NCBI GenBank assembly: GCA_003117195.1
Contig: BDSI01000127.1
Location: 62,001-126,000, forward strand
Direction of reading: 5' to 3'
Source of the DNA: Eudorina sp. 2006-703-Eu-15
Taxonomy: Eukaryota > Chlorophyta > Chlorophyceae > Chlamydomonadales > Volvocaceae
DNA length: 64,000 nucleotides
The notes under the pieces were generated by a model. The model searched no databases. It saw only the letters and a list, made by a program, of their open reading frames with translations, and had not been told where the DNA came from. The position numbers and the translations under genes were made by a program. This document shows, piece by piece, positions 11,777 to 30,903 of the stretch. The first letter of the stretch is position 1; each line of letters begins with the position of its first letter.

Positions 11777-13765
11777 ATTGTTGAACTTCAGTTACACCGA
11801 CATGCTCATTTGGGGAACCTCAGCAGAGCAGCCTCAATACTTCAAAAAGAAAGTTGTAAAAGCCCAGGTCCTCACCTAGATCTGAATAAAGTGGCGCGAA
11901 AAGGCTTCTGCACGTTAGAAATCGTATAGGTTTTCCGAGCTTGTGAGGAAAACCAAGGTTTTCTGTAATATACGACAGACGAGCGTCTGTGGTTCTGGAG
12001 CCGGGTGGCTCCTGTTGGGACGCAGAAGCGTCAGTGTTTGGTACTTTTCGGAGATCATCGTAGCGCTACGGGCTGTGCTGACGTTGGACTTTTTGTTGCG
12101 GCTGTGTGTTGGCCGTTTGTTATTGTCCATCGTCGGTGCGTCCTCGCCCTTCTCCGGCCCTGCATTGTTTATTATCGCCCCGGTGGGGCTCTAGCGGTGT
12201 AATGGAGTCTTTGCAGAAAACTATGTGTACAATATGGCAGTATTCTCAATCAACAAAGTGTCTGACAGGCCAACGTACCAGTACGAACGGTCAACCAGAA
12301 TAAGAAGCGGGCAGGCAAGTACATCGTATCATAGGAGGACAGCAGCAAATCTTCTTGCCAAGCTACACCACCAGGCGATACGATTGAGAGATCAGCAATC
12401 GGTTTGGTGCGTAGCACAGGTAGGTGCTATGCGTGGGACAGGGTGGAACACATCGCCATCGGAACACATCAAATAATGCGAGCAGTGAGCCACCTCCGCA
12501 TCCACACACATGCACACGTGCCGCCACATGCCGTCGCGGGCAAGCAGGCTTCGACATCCATGTCGCTGCAGCACGCCCTGACCGGCAACGACCGCCTCCC
12601 AACCTCTCCCAACAACCGCCGTCACTCGCAGGCACTCATTACCGTCCTTGTCGACTGCCGTTGAAAAGTAGTTAGCATCCCTCATCAACTCCCCTTCCAG
12701 CATTGAAGGGGCTGGGATTCTACTGAGGGGTCTGGCCAAGGAGCCGGACAGCGCTGGACCTTGTCGTTTGTTGCTTTACACGCATGAGTGTACATGTACG
12801 GCGATGTTTGCGGTTTGGCAGCACTCGTTGTTGAGATTGTTGCGGCCTGGATCAGGACCATGGCCATGTCCTGATGACAACCCGAAGAATTGGTGTTTGG
12901 TGAGGACGTGAGGTGCATGTCTTTGGGAACCGACGCCCAGCAATTTGCTTGCACATACGGAAATAGATATGCCGCATATGGCACCAACACGCAAATGAAG
13001 CGTTCTTGCCCTTTCTTGCCGAAGCCACCCCAGGGACTTCATGCTGTCAATGTAATCTCAAGTGAGCAGCATAGAGTTGATATCGTAAAGCAAACCTTGA
13101 AATGGGGCTGTCCGTTTGCACGACTCCAGTCGTGGCTCCACAGGCCCCTGGTCGAAGTGTCTGTCTATGCTCCGATAGCTCCACCAGGCTCCCCTGCCTG
13201 ACAGAATCCCAACAGTGAACAAACACGGCCTACACCACGACTGGTGTGCATCTTTGTGTCGCCTCGCCACATTCGCTGCTGTCCGCTGCCACTTGCCGAC
13301 CGCCGGGGCACGCCGCCCGTCATAAAAGGTGGCAAATGAGGACAAGGTCAGCAGCGCACAAGGGACTCCTCCACCGCATCGGGGTTCGCCCGGAATGGCA
13401 AAGCATACTACTCCTTTTGGCGACCAACGAGTGTCCTGGCTGTTTTCATCTAGAAAGGTTCCCTTCAGGCACTGCACCGTCAACATTTTCACGGTTCTAT
13501 GCCCCCGATCCAATCACACCCGCTGACATCACAGCGGTGGTCGCGCCACGAGCGCTCCGCACCCTAGCGGCCTCCTGTTGCCAGCATCGGCTTTACCCCA
13601 GGCTACCGCCACGCAACCGGCTTCTCATGCAATCCATCCAGCGGCGCTAAAAGCCTTTCAGCATTGAAAGCCAGTCGGGACCAGTGTCCGCCTCGCCCGT
13701 CCGTGGCGCAGTTGATTTCAAAGTGAGTGCATCGCCCCCACACCACCTGTGCCACCAATAACAGT
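11777..13765. other. Interval between glycosyltransferase and RUVBL1; unassigned minus-strand frames
   Basis: About 2 kb. The right half probably holds the RUVBL1 3' UTR. Two minus-strand stretches could be exons of a small unknown protein. One begins at an ATG near 13042 (MKSLGWLRQERARTLHLRVG, then a hydrophobic stretch). The other, near 12700-12450, contains MLEGELMRDANYFSTAVDKD and ends at a GAG/GTGG donor-like site. I recognise neither, and they may be chance frames in a UTR. No RNA gene or repeat was seen. Confidence 0.3.
12776..12780 (-). promoter_or_regulatory. Candidate polyadenylation signal for RUVBL1
   Basis: TTACA on the plus strand is TGTAA on the minus strand, the usual volvocine poly(A) signal. 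It lies about 990 bases past the RUVBL1 stop, within the usual range of long algal 3' UTRs. A five-base match alone is weak evidence. Confidence 0.35.
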
Positions 13766-22056
<8,291 letters not shown>

Positions 22057-24728
22057 ATGGCGTTATCTCGGCAGGCGCTTGCTTGCCGACCGGCGGAATC
22101 AGTATGCGGTTGTCGCAGGTTTCAGACAAAGACTGCATCATTCCTAGGTGTCCGTGGAGGTGCTACTCGATGCCGCTGGTTATATGCCGTGGAGCTGCGT
22201 CGATCAATCATCGCAGGGGCCTCGGTCGTGGGCGAGCAGGGCGACGGTCAAGGAGCCGGCCAGAGTGTCATTGCTGGCCCATTTTCAGCTACAGCACACT
22301 ACGCTTCGGCGTTGTATCAGTTTAGCAGACCGCATACGATGATTGGGTCCGCCCTCTCGGTTATTTCGATTTCCCTGCTCGCTTTGGCCGGTTCGGAGCC
22401 AGGTCTCGCGTTTGCTATGGCACTAGTGCAAGCTCTGTCTTCGGCATTGCTAATGAACATCGCGATCGTCGGCATCAACCAGCTCTACGACATTGAAATT
22501 GACAAGGTTCGTAGGCCAACGAATCTCACACCACACGTGGTTCCGTCCTTAAACTCGAAGTCAGACTCACAATGTTTTAGTCAAGCCGCTTGACCGACGA
22601 AGGGCACGCGGAGGCTGACCATTCATTGCCCGGGAAGGACGGCGCTGGCGCCTGGTGCTTGTGGATTCCCCGCTTGCAACCCTCTTAGTTTCCTCGCCAC
22701 ATCCTATATGTTGCTCAGTTGTAGAACTTTCAGCCACCCGCCCTACCTCCCGCACAGGTGAACAAGCCGTACCTGCCTCTGGCCTCGGGAGCGCTGACAC
22801 CAGCGCAGGGCACTGCCATTGTGGCGATTACAGCCGCGGTGTCCACCTGGATCGGTGTTGCCAGCGGCTCCCCCGCGCTGCTAGCCACGCTGCTGCTCAG
22901 CCTGGTTCTAGGTGTTCTCTACTCCGCCGAATTGCCGTTCATGCGATGGTGAGTGGGTGTGAGGCTACAGAGGTTGGGCACGGCACGGCATGTGGGCGAA
23001 ACAGCCGCCCTGGAGAAAGGAAGCGGGCCCATCCAGCGGGGAGGTTTGGGGGCCGAAAGGAGCCTGGGGATGTGCGGGCGCACATCCGTGGGTGTCCGGA
23101 TCCAGCCGGCGGAGGTGCGGTCAGTCGGCAGGGCAAATTGGCCCAGCGTTGGATGCATTGGGAGGCTGGATTATATGTATGTATGTTAGCACGTGGGCGG
23201 TCTGGCCGGCCCGCCTGGTCGCATGGAGGCATGTAACGCGCAGCCATGCTGATTGAAAACTGTCTGAGGATTCCGCGCCCGCTCCCGCCGCCCGCAGGAA
23301 GCGCTCTCCGGTCCTGGCGGCGGGCTGCATTCTGGCGGTGAGTGCGGGCGGCCTGCGCGGGGCTGACGACCCAGGGTTCGGTGTGCAAACGCAAGAGGCA
23401 CACACAGAGCGTACTGGACTGCCGCGGTGTTGTTCTTGCTGCTGATTTTGCATCAGGCTGTGCTTAGGCCCCACGCCGCGTACGTGCGCTGCCCGCCCGC
23501 TGGATCAGGTCCGCGCCATCATCGTCCAGCTCGGCTTCTACACCCACATGAGGTCAGCGCTCGACGGCGCTGCAGCGGCTGTGGGCGCAGCGACGGCAGC
23601 AAAGGCAGTGGCGGGGGTGGCGCAGGCGGCGGCGCCGCCTCCTGCCGGCGTGATGGATGTGCTGTCCCAGCTGAGCCTCTCCGTCTGGTTCGTGATGGTG
23701 TTCATGCTGTTCTTCTCGGTGGTCATTGCGCTGTTCAAGGACCTGCCGGATGTGGTCGGTGACCGAAAGGCCGGGGTAAGGAGCGCGAGCTGTGTGTGTG
23801 TGTGTGTGTGTGTGTTTGTGTGTGTGGTGGTGGGGGGGTCACACTGGTTAGGGGTTAAATTGAAAAAAAAATAAACCCGAAGAACGAACCCGGGCACACC
23901 CACTGGTTAGGGGTGAGCCGGCTAGGCCTCGTAGATATATGCGGGAGGAGCCATGGCGGGTCCCAGCCACGGGATGGGGTTTGGGCAGAGCGCCTCGCTG
24001 CGGACCTACCATGCATGGCGCTAGGACCATTGTGCGAAGGAGCGAGCCGGAGGTTACCGTACACAGGCGGTTTGACAGTTGCTTTGGACCCATTCAGGTT
24101 GGACATTTCAGTCAGATTTTCTAAATGGAATCCACTGGGAGTATCGGTGACAGCCCACAGCCTCCTCTCGAGGCACAGTGTGAGCGTGTCTGCTGTCTGA
24201 TGTCGCATGCACGCCGGCGCGCTCCGCAGCCCGTCCAGGGTATCCGGACGGTTTCGCCACGCTTTCCTGTGCACAGCCCGACCCCGACCACCGTGGATCC
24301 TATCCACCACACCGAGAACGGCACATACTCGATGCCCACACAAGACTCCATGCCCAGGCCCGTCGGGCGACTGCCATGCACCATCTCCTCCCGCCACCAC
24401 TCCCCGCCCACCTGAACCCCCTCCCTCCCGCACCTGCCGCCGCCAGGTCCGCACCCTGTCCGTGCGGATGGGCGAGGGCAGCGTCTTCCGCATCTGCGTG
24501 GGCATGCTCACAGCCGCCTACTGCTGGGCGATGGCGGCCTCCCTCGCGCTGCCCCCGGGCGGCGCCGCGAAGGCCGTCCTGTTCGCGGGACACGGCCTGC
24601 TGGCGGCGCTGCTGCTCAACCGAGCGCGCTCCGTGGACACGCGGCGCAAGGGGGACCTCACCGACTACTACATGTTCGTGTGGAAGCTCTTCTACGCCGA
24701 GTACCTGCTCATACCGCTGTTCGGGTAG
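22057..24728 (+). CDS. VTE2: Homogentisate phytyltransferase (UbiA family), five exons
   Basis: Exons 22057-22506, 22758-22948, 23298-23337, 23509-23775 and 24447-24728 give 409 residues. The N-terminal 80 or so residues, starting MALSRQALACRPAES, are Ser/Arg/Ala-rich and fit a chloroplast transit peptide. The UbiA core follows: YQFSRPHTMIG, the first Asp motif NQLYDIEIDKVNKPYLPLAS, WKRSPVLAAGCILAVRAII, the second Asp motif FKDLPDVVGDRKAG, and the C-terminal YMFVWKLFYAEYLLIPLFG. The enzyme joins phytyl diphosphate to homogentisate in the plastid envelope, the committed step of tocopherol synthesis. The phrase KPYLPLASG favours HPT over the plastoquinone enzyme HST. Unlike plant enzymes, it has an Ala-rich insertion of about 40 residues between THM and the helix LSVWFVMVFMLFFSVVIALF. 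Upstream TG-rich starts were rejected because ATG 22057 is the first in frame. Confidence 0.93.
23791..23830. repeat. (TG)n microsatellite in HPT intron 4
   Basis: About 40 bases of TG dinucleotides with one TTTG interruption, starting 16 bases after the exon 4 donor and followed by a G-rich stretch. Confidence 0.95.
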
Positions 24729-26891
24729 TGGGCACTGGCCGGCCGTCCATGGGTTCGGCGGCGGCCACTGGCGGGTGGCGGCCAGCGATTTCGGGCGCCG
24801 TCTGGTTGGGCGGAAGGGGGTGGGTGGGTGGGTAGCCAGCAGCGGGGTGGCGTGTGGGGGTCAGCGGTTGGGAAGGGGGGTGCAGTTGGGCGTGGGGCCT
24901 GGGAAGCTGTGGGCGGACCCGCGTGCGTCTGAGCTCTGAGGGACGTCGCGGCTCGAGTGCGGCCCGGGAGGAGGGCAGGAGGCCGGCAGCGGGGATGGCT
25001 TGGGCTGGACGGCTGCGGCAGGAGGCCACCACGGGCTGAACCACCAGCGGCGACACATGTGCTGCCAGCGGAATGCCATCAAGTGCCGTGCCTGTTCGAG
25101 AACCCTCGGGTCCGCGGGACGTGATCAAAGGGCCGACATCCATTTCCAGATCCCTCCATATCCATATCCATGTCGGGGCTGTGCGCCTTCATGGAGCGGC
25201 AGTGCGGCCCGTTCACCCGCTGGCAGTTTCCGAGGAGCGGTTTGATCGGTTCCGCGTGGGGTCTGGGAGCTTGCGTGGGGTCTACCTGCCTGGTAGGCAA
25301 CCTTGGTGGCGGACAACACGCGTTGAGGAGCCGTGGTTGTTCGTGGCTGCCTGCGCCCACGGTCGGCGAGTCGCCGCGAAGGGCCCCGTGGCAATGTAGG
25401 GCGCAGCGGGGCGGTGGACTCTCAACGCAGGACGCGCAGGTCAGACCCAGGGGGGCATTGACCTGCGGCAGTTTGCCGCGCCAGCAGTTTTAACGCCGAC
25501 CACGTGAGTGCTTCTTTGTGTGTATGCAAAAACCCTTATGTATGGGTGTGTGTGCGCCCTATGAGCGCCTACCCTTGCGGCGTGTGCGCGTGTCGCTGCC
25601 GCAGCAAGGTCTAGGAGGCAGGGACGAAATTACTCGCACCAGCGGAGTTTGTGGGGAGTGCGTGAGCAGGGCGGACCGGGCCGGCCTTGGTATTTTCGCA
25701 TGTTGCGCCCCACGCGCCAGCGGGCTGGTCGCCGTGCGGTGCCCAGCGTACGACATACACATATAACTCGTACGGCTGGCGCCGCGCGCGCTGGTTTGGC
25801 GGCGGGTTCAGTACAGGTTAAGCAGCTTCGGTGATGGGCTTTCGTTGGATTGGCCGCGTGATGATGAATAACTGGATATTCACAGGGTATCGCATCCTCC
25901 TAAAGTGTTTATTCCGGCCGGCGGCAGGTGAGGGCGCGGTCTGCCGGACTGCGGCGTTTTGTCGTTGTGCAGATGAGAATGCGTCTAGCTGGGCGCGGGG
26001 CTTGGACCCCATATGGCCTTTGATACCGCGAGCGGTGGCGAGGCTGCGGGGCAAGTACGGTAGGCATGTTCATCTGGCCGCATGGCCGGCCGTGCAAATG
26101 CTTTCCAGAAGCAGTGAACGCGGGCCGCGGAGGTGGCTTACATGGCGGCACTTCCGCATCACATGTGGGCGACAGGACAGGTTGCAGAAGAATTTATTTC
26201 TTGAAGAGAGAGGGAGAGAGATTTCGGCGGTGGGAGTGCTGGCAGAGACAGGGACCCTGTGTGCTGTGATTGGCTGACGGCGCCCGGCCTTCTCATGGGT
26301 TTTGCCAAGAGCAGTACAGTTCGTTGTTCGTTGGGTGAAGAATTTTCGGCAAGGATTAGGAATGATGCAAGGCATGGCATGGCATGGCATGGCATGGCCT
26401 GACCGTGAAGGCGCCTAATTTCATGCAGCAGCTTGTGCCACGTGCATCTGTACAGCATTCTTTTGCTCGCCGCCGTTTCGCCTATCCGCGAGCCGGCAAC
26501 GCGTGATCAGCGAAGAAACCCTCATCTCTGTATTCCTTAGTGCCCTTAGGATGGTTCGTGGAGGCGGGTGGTGGAGGTGGAGGGGCGCAAAAAGGGCCGA
26601 GCTCCCTGCTGTGCAGGCGACGGACCTGCCAAAGCTTCCAGCCTGACGGGTGCTCCCGGGGAGTGATGCTCCTGGGAGCGTTGCTCCATGGCCGCTGCGG
26701 CGGTGAAATGGCGTCGGGGACGGTTCCCTCCCTCCTGGCTGGAGACCATGGGAATTCCGGACTGTTGAGAGTCCGGAGCGAACCACAGGCAAGGGAACTG
26801 GCAACTTGGCTGTCTGCACAGGCGCGCCACCCGTATGTCTCTTGGCGGTGCCAGGTGAGATCAAGTGTGGGTTTCCGCCGTATGTCGACAT
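24729..26891. other. HPT 3' flank and intergenic DNA
   Basis: Probably contains the HPT 3' UTR, though I found no TGTAA signal in it. The first kilobase is G-rich. I found no convincing coding frame or RNA gene. The only repeat is the GGCAT run at 26371-26397. Confidence 0.5.
26371..26397. repeat. Short (GGCAT)n run
   Basis: Five perfect units of GGCAT, followed by a partial one. Confidence 0.95.
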
Positions 26892-26965
26892 TGCAAGTGA
26901 CGGATGTACGGGCCTGTCAGGCCCCAATGAGGTTTCGGCACGGCGAGGGCACTGGTACTGGCACT

Positions 26966-27416
26966 TTCTCTTTCTGGGTTGCTCGCTCAGCCCTGTTTGT
27001 CCGCTGCCCTAGCTGAGGAGTCACGGAGCATAGGCTCGCGAAAGCCTACCACCGGATTCCCTACCTGCAACGGGTCCTGCCCGCGCAAGCGAGACACACC
27101 GCCATTGCTGACATTGCTGACAGTAGCTGTGCTGAATGCCAGGCATCGCCGCGCCGTTCAGGGACGGCGACTGGTCCCTCCTCTTATCCTGTCACGTTAC
27201 ATGACCCGTGGCTGTCTCTATCGCTCAGAAGCAAGGCAATGAGCTCACGCTTCGGTCTTGGAGAGAAAGAGAACAACGTCGAGCTTCGCTCGCGTTGCCA
27301 CATAAATAGCAGCCCAAACGACCGTACGATCGCCTGCCGTACAACCACCAGTACGTCATAACCAACCAACCTGCTCGGGAACCGCAACGGGACAAAACAC
27401 CAACGGTGCCTGACAG
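26966..27416 (+). repeat. 451-bp direct repeat, copy 1
   Basis: Begins TTCTCTTTCTGGGTTGCTCG and ends GGTGCCTGACAG. It appears identical to 28591-29041. A frame in it encodes an 87-residue peptide shared by both copies, which I take as incidental. Confidence 0.93.
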
Positions 27417-28590
27417 CTGTCAGGCCCCAATGAGGTTTCGGCACGGCGAGGGCACTGGTACTGGCACTCCCCCCCACAACTGACCAGCAAAGCACCAAGT
27501 CAGTTGGCAACGTGTAGGGTGCGAGCCGTGCACACCTGACCACGCCAACATCCCTCCGGATCCACCAAAGAGAACGTCACGCAAAGCAGCGCACGTGGCA
27601 TGCAGTGAACACCCGATGTCCAGCAATACACACAGAAGCGGAACATAGCAAGGGAAAAGCAAGGAAAGCCAGCCCTGACGCAGCGAACAACTAACGGTGC
27701 AAATGCATGCAGCTCCTGCGCCTCCATCTCCTGCGTTCCCCTGATCCAGACAACCCAGGGTGGCTACCACATCGAAGGTGGAGTCTAAGGCCCAGTCCCC
27801 TCCTGCGCCTGCTGAAGGGATCATGCAGCGGGGAACACCTGACAAACCCGGCAACTCAAGCCCCGCAGCTTTCACTCACAAGCCAAGCGCGCCCACATTG
27901 TAGCAGGGAGTTCATGAGCTGCGCTGCCTCCAGCACCTGCCTCTAGCTTTCGCTGCAACCCCAAGGAAAGTCAGAGCAAGAACGAACGCACGCCCGTGCT
28001 GTCACCACACCAAAACGGCAAACCTTCCCCAACTCCATGCAATGTCTGCTGCAAGGCGACGCCGTATACGAGCACGCCACAGCCAGTCCGGCCCTGTGGA
28101 CAGTCCCTTCTGACGAGCAACCCCTTTCGGCGAGACGCGCCCCCCCCAGCGCAAAGCCCGGCGAGTTAGCCTGCCTTCAGGGATATCCATGACCTGAACC
28201 TAAACGGAAACCATCAATTCCTCCTCAACCAACCTTCTGTCAAGTAGCAGACTTGCGGTGGACCTACGACGTATGTCCTCACTGACCTGGTCCCGAGACC
28301 TTCAACCGAAGCAAAAGGAAACTCGATAATCATAATGATTATACCGCATTGCGATCAGGCATGCTGCGCGTTCGCCTGCCACTTCTCCTACCTTCGAGTT
28401 CAAACACGTCAAGCCGCCGCCATACGAATCTCTTCCGATACACACAGCCACTTACGCAGCATAAAGCACTGACCATGATAAATAGTTGGCTCCTCAGTGC
28501 CGAACTAACCAAGGCGGTCGATAGCAAGCCGAACCAAGCGATGTCGGATGCCTTCACCACCGAACTCGACAAGCCGAAGCGCCATGGTTG

Positions 28591-29041
28591 TTCTCTTTCT
28601 GGGTTGCTCGCTCAGCCCTGTTTGTCCGCTGCCCTAGCTGAGGAGTCACGGAGCATAGGCTCGCGAAAGCCTACCACCGGATTCCCTACCTGCAACGGGT
28701 CCTGCCCGCGCAAGCGAGACACACCGCCATTGCTGACATTGCTGACAGTAGCTGTGCTGAATGCCAGGCATCGCCGCGCCGTTCAGGGACGGCGACTGGT
28801 CCCTCCTCTTATCCTGTCACGTTACATGACCCGTGGCTGTCTCTATCGCTCAGAAGCAAGGCAATGAGCTCACGCTTCGGTCTTGGAGAGAAAGAGAACA
28901 ACGTCGAGCTTCGCTCGCGTTGCCACATAAATAGCAGCCCAAACGACCGTACGATCGCCTGCCGTACAACCACCAGTACGTCATAACCAACCAACCTGCT
29001 CGGGAACCGCAACGGGACAAAACACCAACGGTGCCTGACAG
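28591..29041 (+). repeat. 451-bp direct repeat, copy 2
   Basis: Same sequence as 26966-27416, 1,625 bases away. Its left flank differs (GCGCCATGGTTG), so the 50-base head that precedes copy 1 is detached and lies at 27418-27467. Confidence 0.93.
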
Positions 29042-29063
29042 GCCGTACTTGTCAGCCCTTGCA

Positions 29064-30903
29064 GTCCAGTTCGGCCAGCGAGCTGTCCAAGCCTCCACAA
29101 TGTGAGGCCGCAGGTAGCACTGGTGGGGCCGGCGGGCCTTCACGGCAAGTCATGAAGCACGCTTGCGCCGCCAGCCAGGCTGTGCACCTGCCGTCGGCAG
29201 TGTTCCCACGGGCCCGAGGGTGGTCCTCGGATTGGGCTACAAATGGCCACATACCCACATGACAACGTTCGCTCGCCTGCACTACTTCGGCAGCAGAACT
29301 CCATCATGTCCGGACTCGCAGATCGCGGCACGTCCAGTTCCCGTTGGTCGGTCATCACATGAGTTCTCCCGCTTGCACGTGTCACACCGCCTTCCCTCAA
29401 TGGGGCACTCAAATTTATTTGCGTTCCCCCCCCCATGAGCCGACTCAGTCACTGGCCCACGCGCTCCCAAACCTCCCCAAAGCAGCGACACGGCACAAAT
29501 TCGGCCTGTACGGCAACTGGATCCCGAGACGCGGAAAGACCGTAGCCACCCACAGGCAGTTGGCACCGCATATAACACTGTCTGCGCAGACTGACCAACC
29601 CCTGTGCATCCATTTGGATGGAGCGTGCTGGCGCAATGAATTGGTGCAGCCCTACGCAGCTATCTCGCACTAATATTCAGCCTGTGTCAATTATCAGCAT
29701 GCAAGCGCGCATGTGGAATGCCTGCGCATCAGCTGTATCTGCCAGGAGCCGGATAACCTTCTCACCTACATGCCAGGGATCGACCAGATCTCGCGCGACG
29801 TGACGCGTGACTTGTTCCCAGCATACGCCCGTTCTTGTAAATTTCAATTTAACCTCATGGAATAAAACATATATGTATGCGTGCGATTCGCAAGCAATCA
29901 TGTTCGCATACCTTTCGAAGGTTTGCTGCCCTCGTAGAGGGCCAGGGAGGGCCCAACCTCGACGCGACGCATGCGTGCCGTAAGTAAGCCCCGCACGCAT
30001 CGCACGGCATCACTCACAGCATAAAGCGCTTGGCATGACACGTTGTCGTAAACAAAGGCTAAAACAACACCACAATTGTATCAGAGACCTGTGGAACTGT
30101 AACATTGACACGCATTGACATGGTATGTGATCCCACAAGCAACCCACAACTGTTCGCGACCCATAACTGCATTGGATATAGAACGTCGGTATATCTCAAC
30201 CTGGATTCAACGGTATGGCTATATGCTAAACAATTATCGTGGGGGTATGCTTGCGCTGCACCTCGAGTCAAAACCCATGGCCCTCTTGTTTTGGTCTTAA
30301 TACTTTGTGGTTGTAGTATTGAAACCATGATAGCATAGCAATCTGTCGTCTACAAAGCGCGGTTGTGTCGTAAAGACGTTTTGCAGCGGCCATGGGGGCC
30401 CACGATGCTGCACTCGTCCGGGCTTCCTACGAGTAGCTGCACCACAGACTATCGTCAAAATGGTTTTGACATTTGGCTTTCGTGCTATGTGTAATGTGTT
30501 CTCGCATTTGCGGGTTCCAGTGTGCGAAGCCATGTGCCCGAAGCGCGAAAAACATCTTTCGATTTTGATCTTTAAGAGTGTCTCCAAACTAGCCTTTGCC
30601 TGTTTGGATTTTGGGACCCGCAGGCACAGCAGGCACAGCAGGGCGCGACACTGCTACCGTGGACGACTGTGGCGTCGACCCAGGATCGCCCTGCAACTTC
30701 CGCGACGCAGCTCGCATTTTGCGGTCGTTCATCTGCTTCGCCACGCCAGGAGTGAACCACCTGATCTCCCACCTTCGCTTCTCTAGGCACCTTCCTATCA
30801 CCCGTCGCGTTGACTGCCCGCCGGCAGTCAACGCATCCAAACGCAGCCGACGGTTTAGTTTCGGTGCTGACTGATCATCCTGACGTCCTGAATCAGCACC
30901 TCT
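29064..30903. other. Intergenic DNA upstream of RAD21
   Basis: About 1.8 kb. 29700-30600 is lower in GC and gives no recognisable reading frame. The RAD21 promoter should lie in its right part, but I saw no clear TATA box. Minus-strand frames over 30590-30990 have no family features and overlap RAD21 exon 1. Confidence 0.5.

Larger units (their letters stand above)
26892..29063. mobile_element. Composite element with inverted termini and 451-bp internal direct repeats
   Basis: The left end (TGCAAGTGAC, then GTACGGGCCTGTCAGGC at about 26906-26922) is the imperfect inverted complement of the right end (GCCTGACAGGCCGTAC at about 29032-29049, then GTCAGCCCTTGCA). Inside, 26966-27416 and 28591-29041 are direct repeats of equal length (451 bp) that look identical. 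The preceding 50 bp (26916-26965) recur at 27418-27467. The simplest reading is two tandem copies of a 500-bp unit with TGTCAGGC/GCCTGACA ends. The second is split by 1,123 bp of unrelated DNA (27468-28590). No transposase is visible, so it would be non-autonomous. An LTR-like pair (TG...CA ends) is the alternative. No target-site duplication was identified. Confidence 0.65.

Noticed and set aside
26966..29041. Interpretation as a complete LTR retrotransposon
   Set aside because: The ends are TG...CA, but the 1.1-kb interior has no gag, protease or reverse transcriptase, no visible primer-binding site, and the second copy lacks its first 50 bases.
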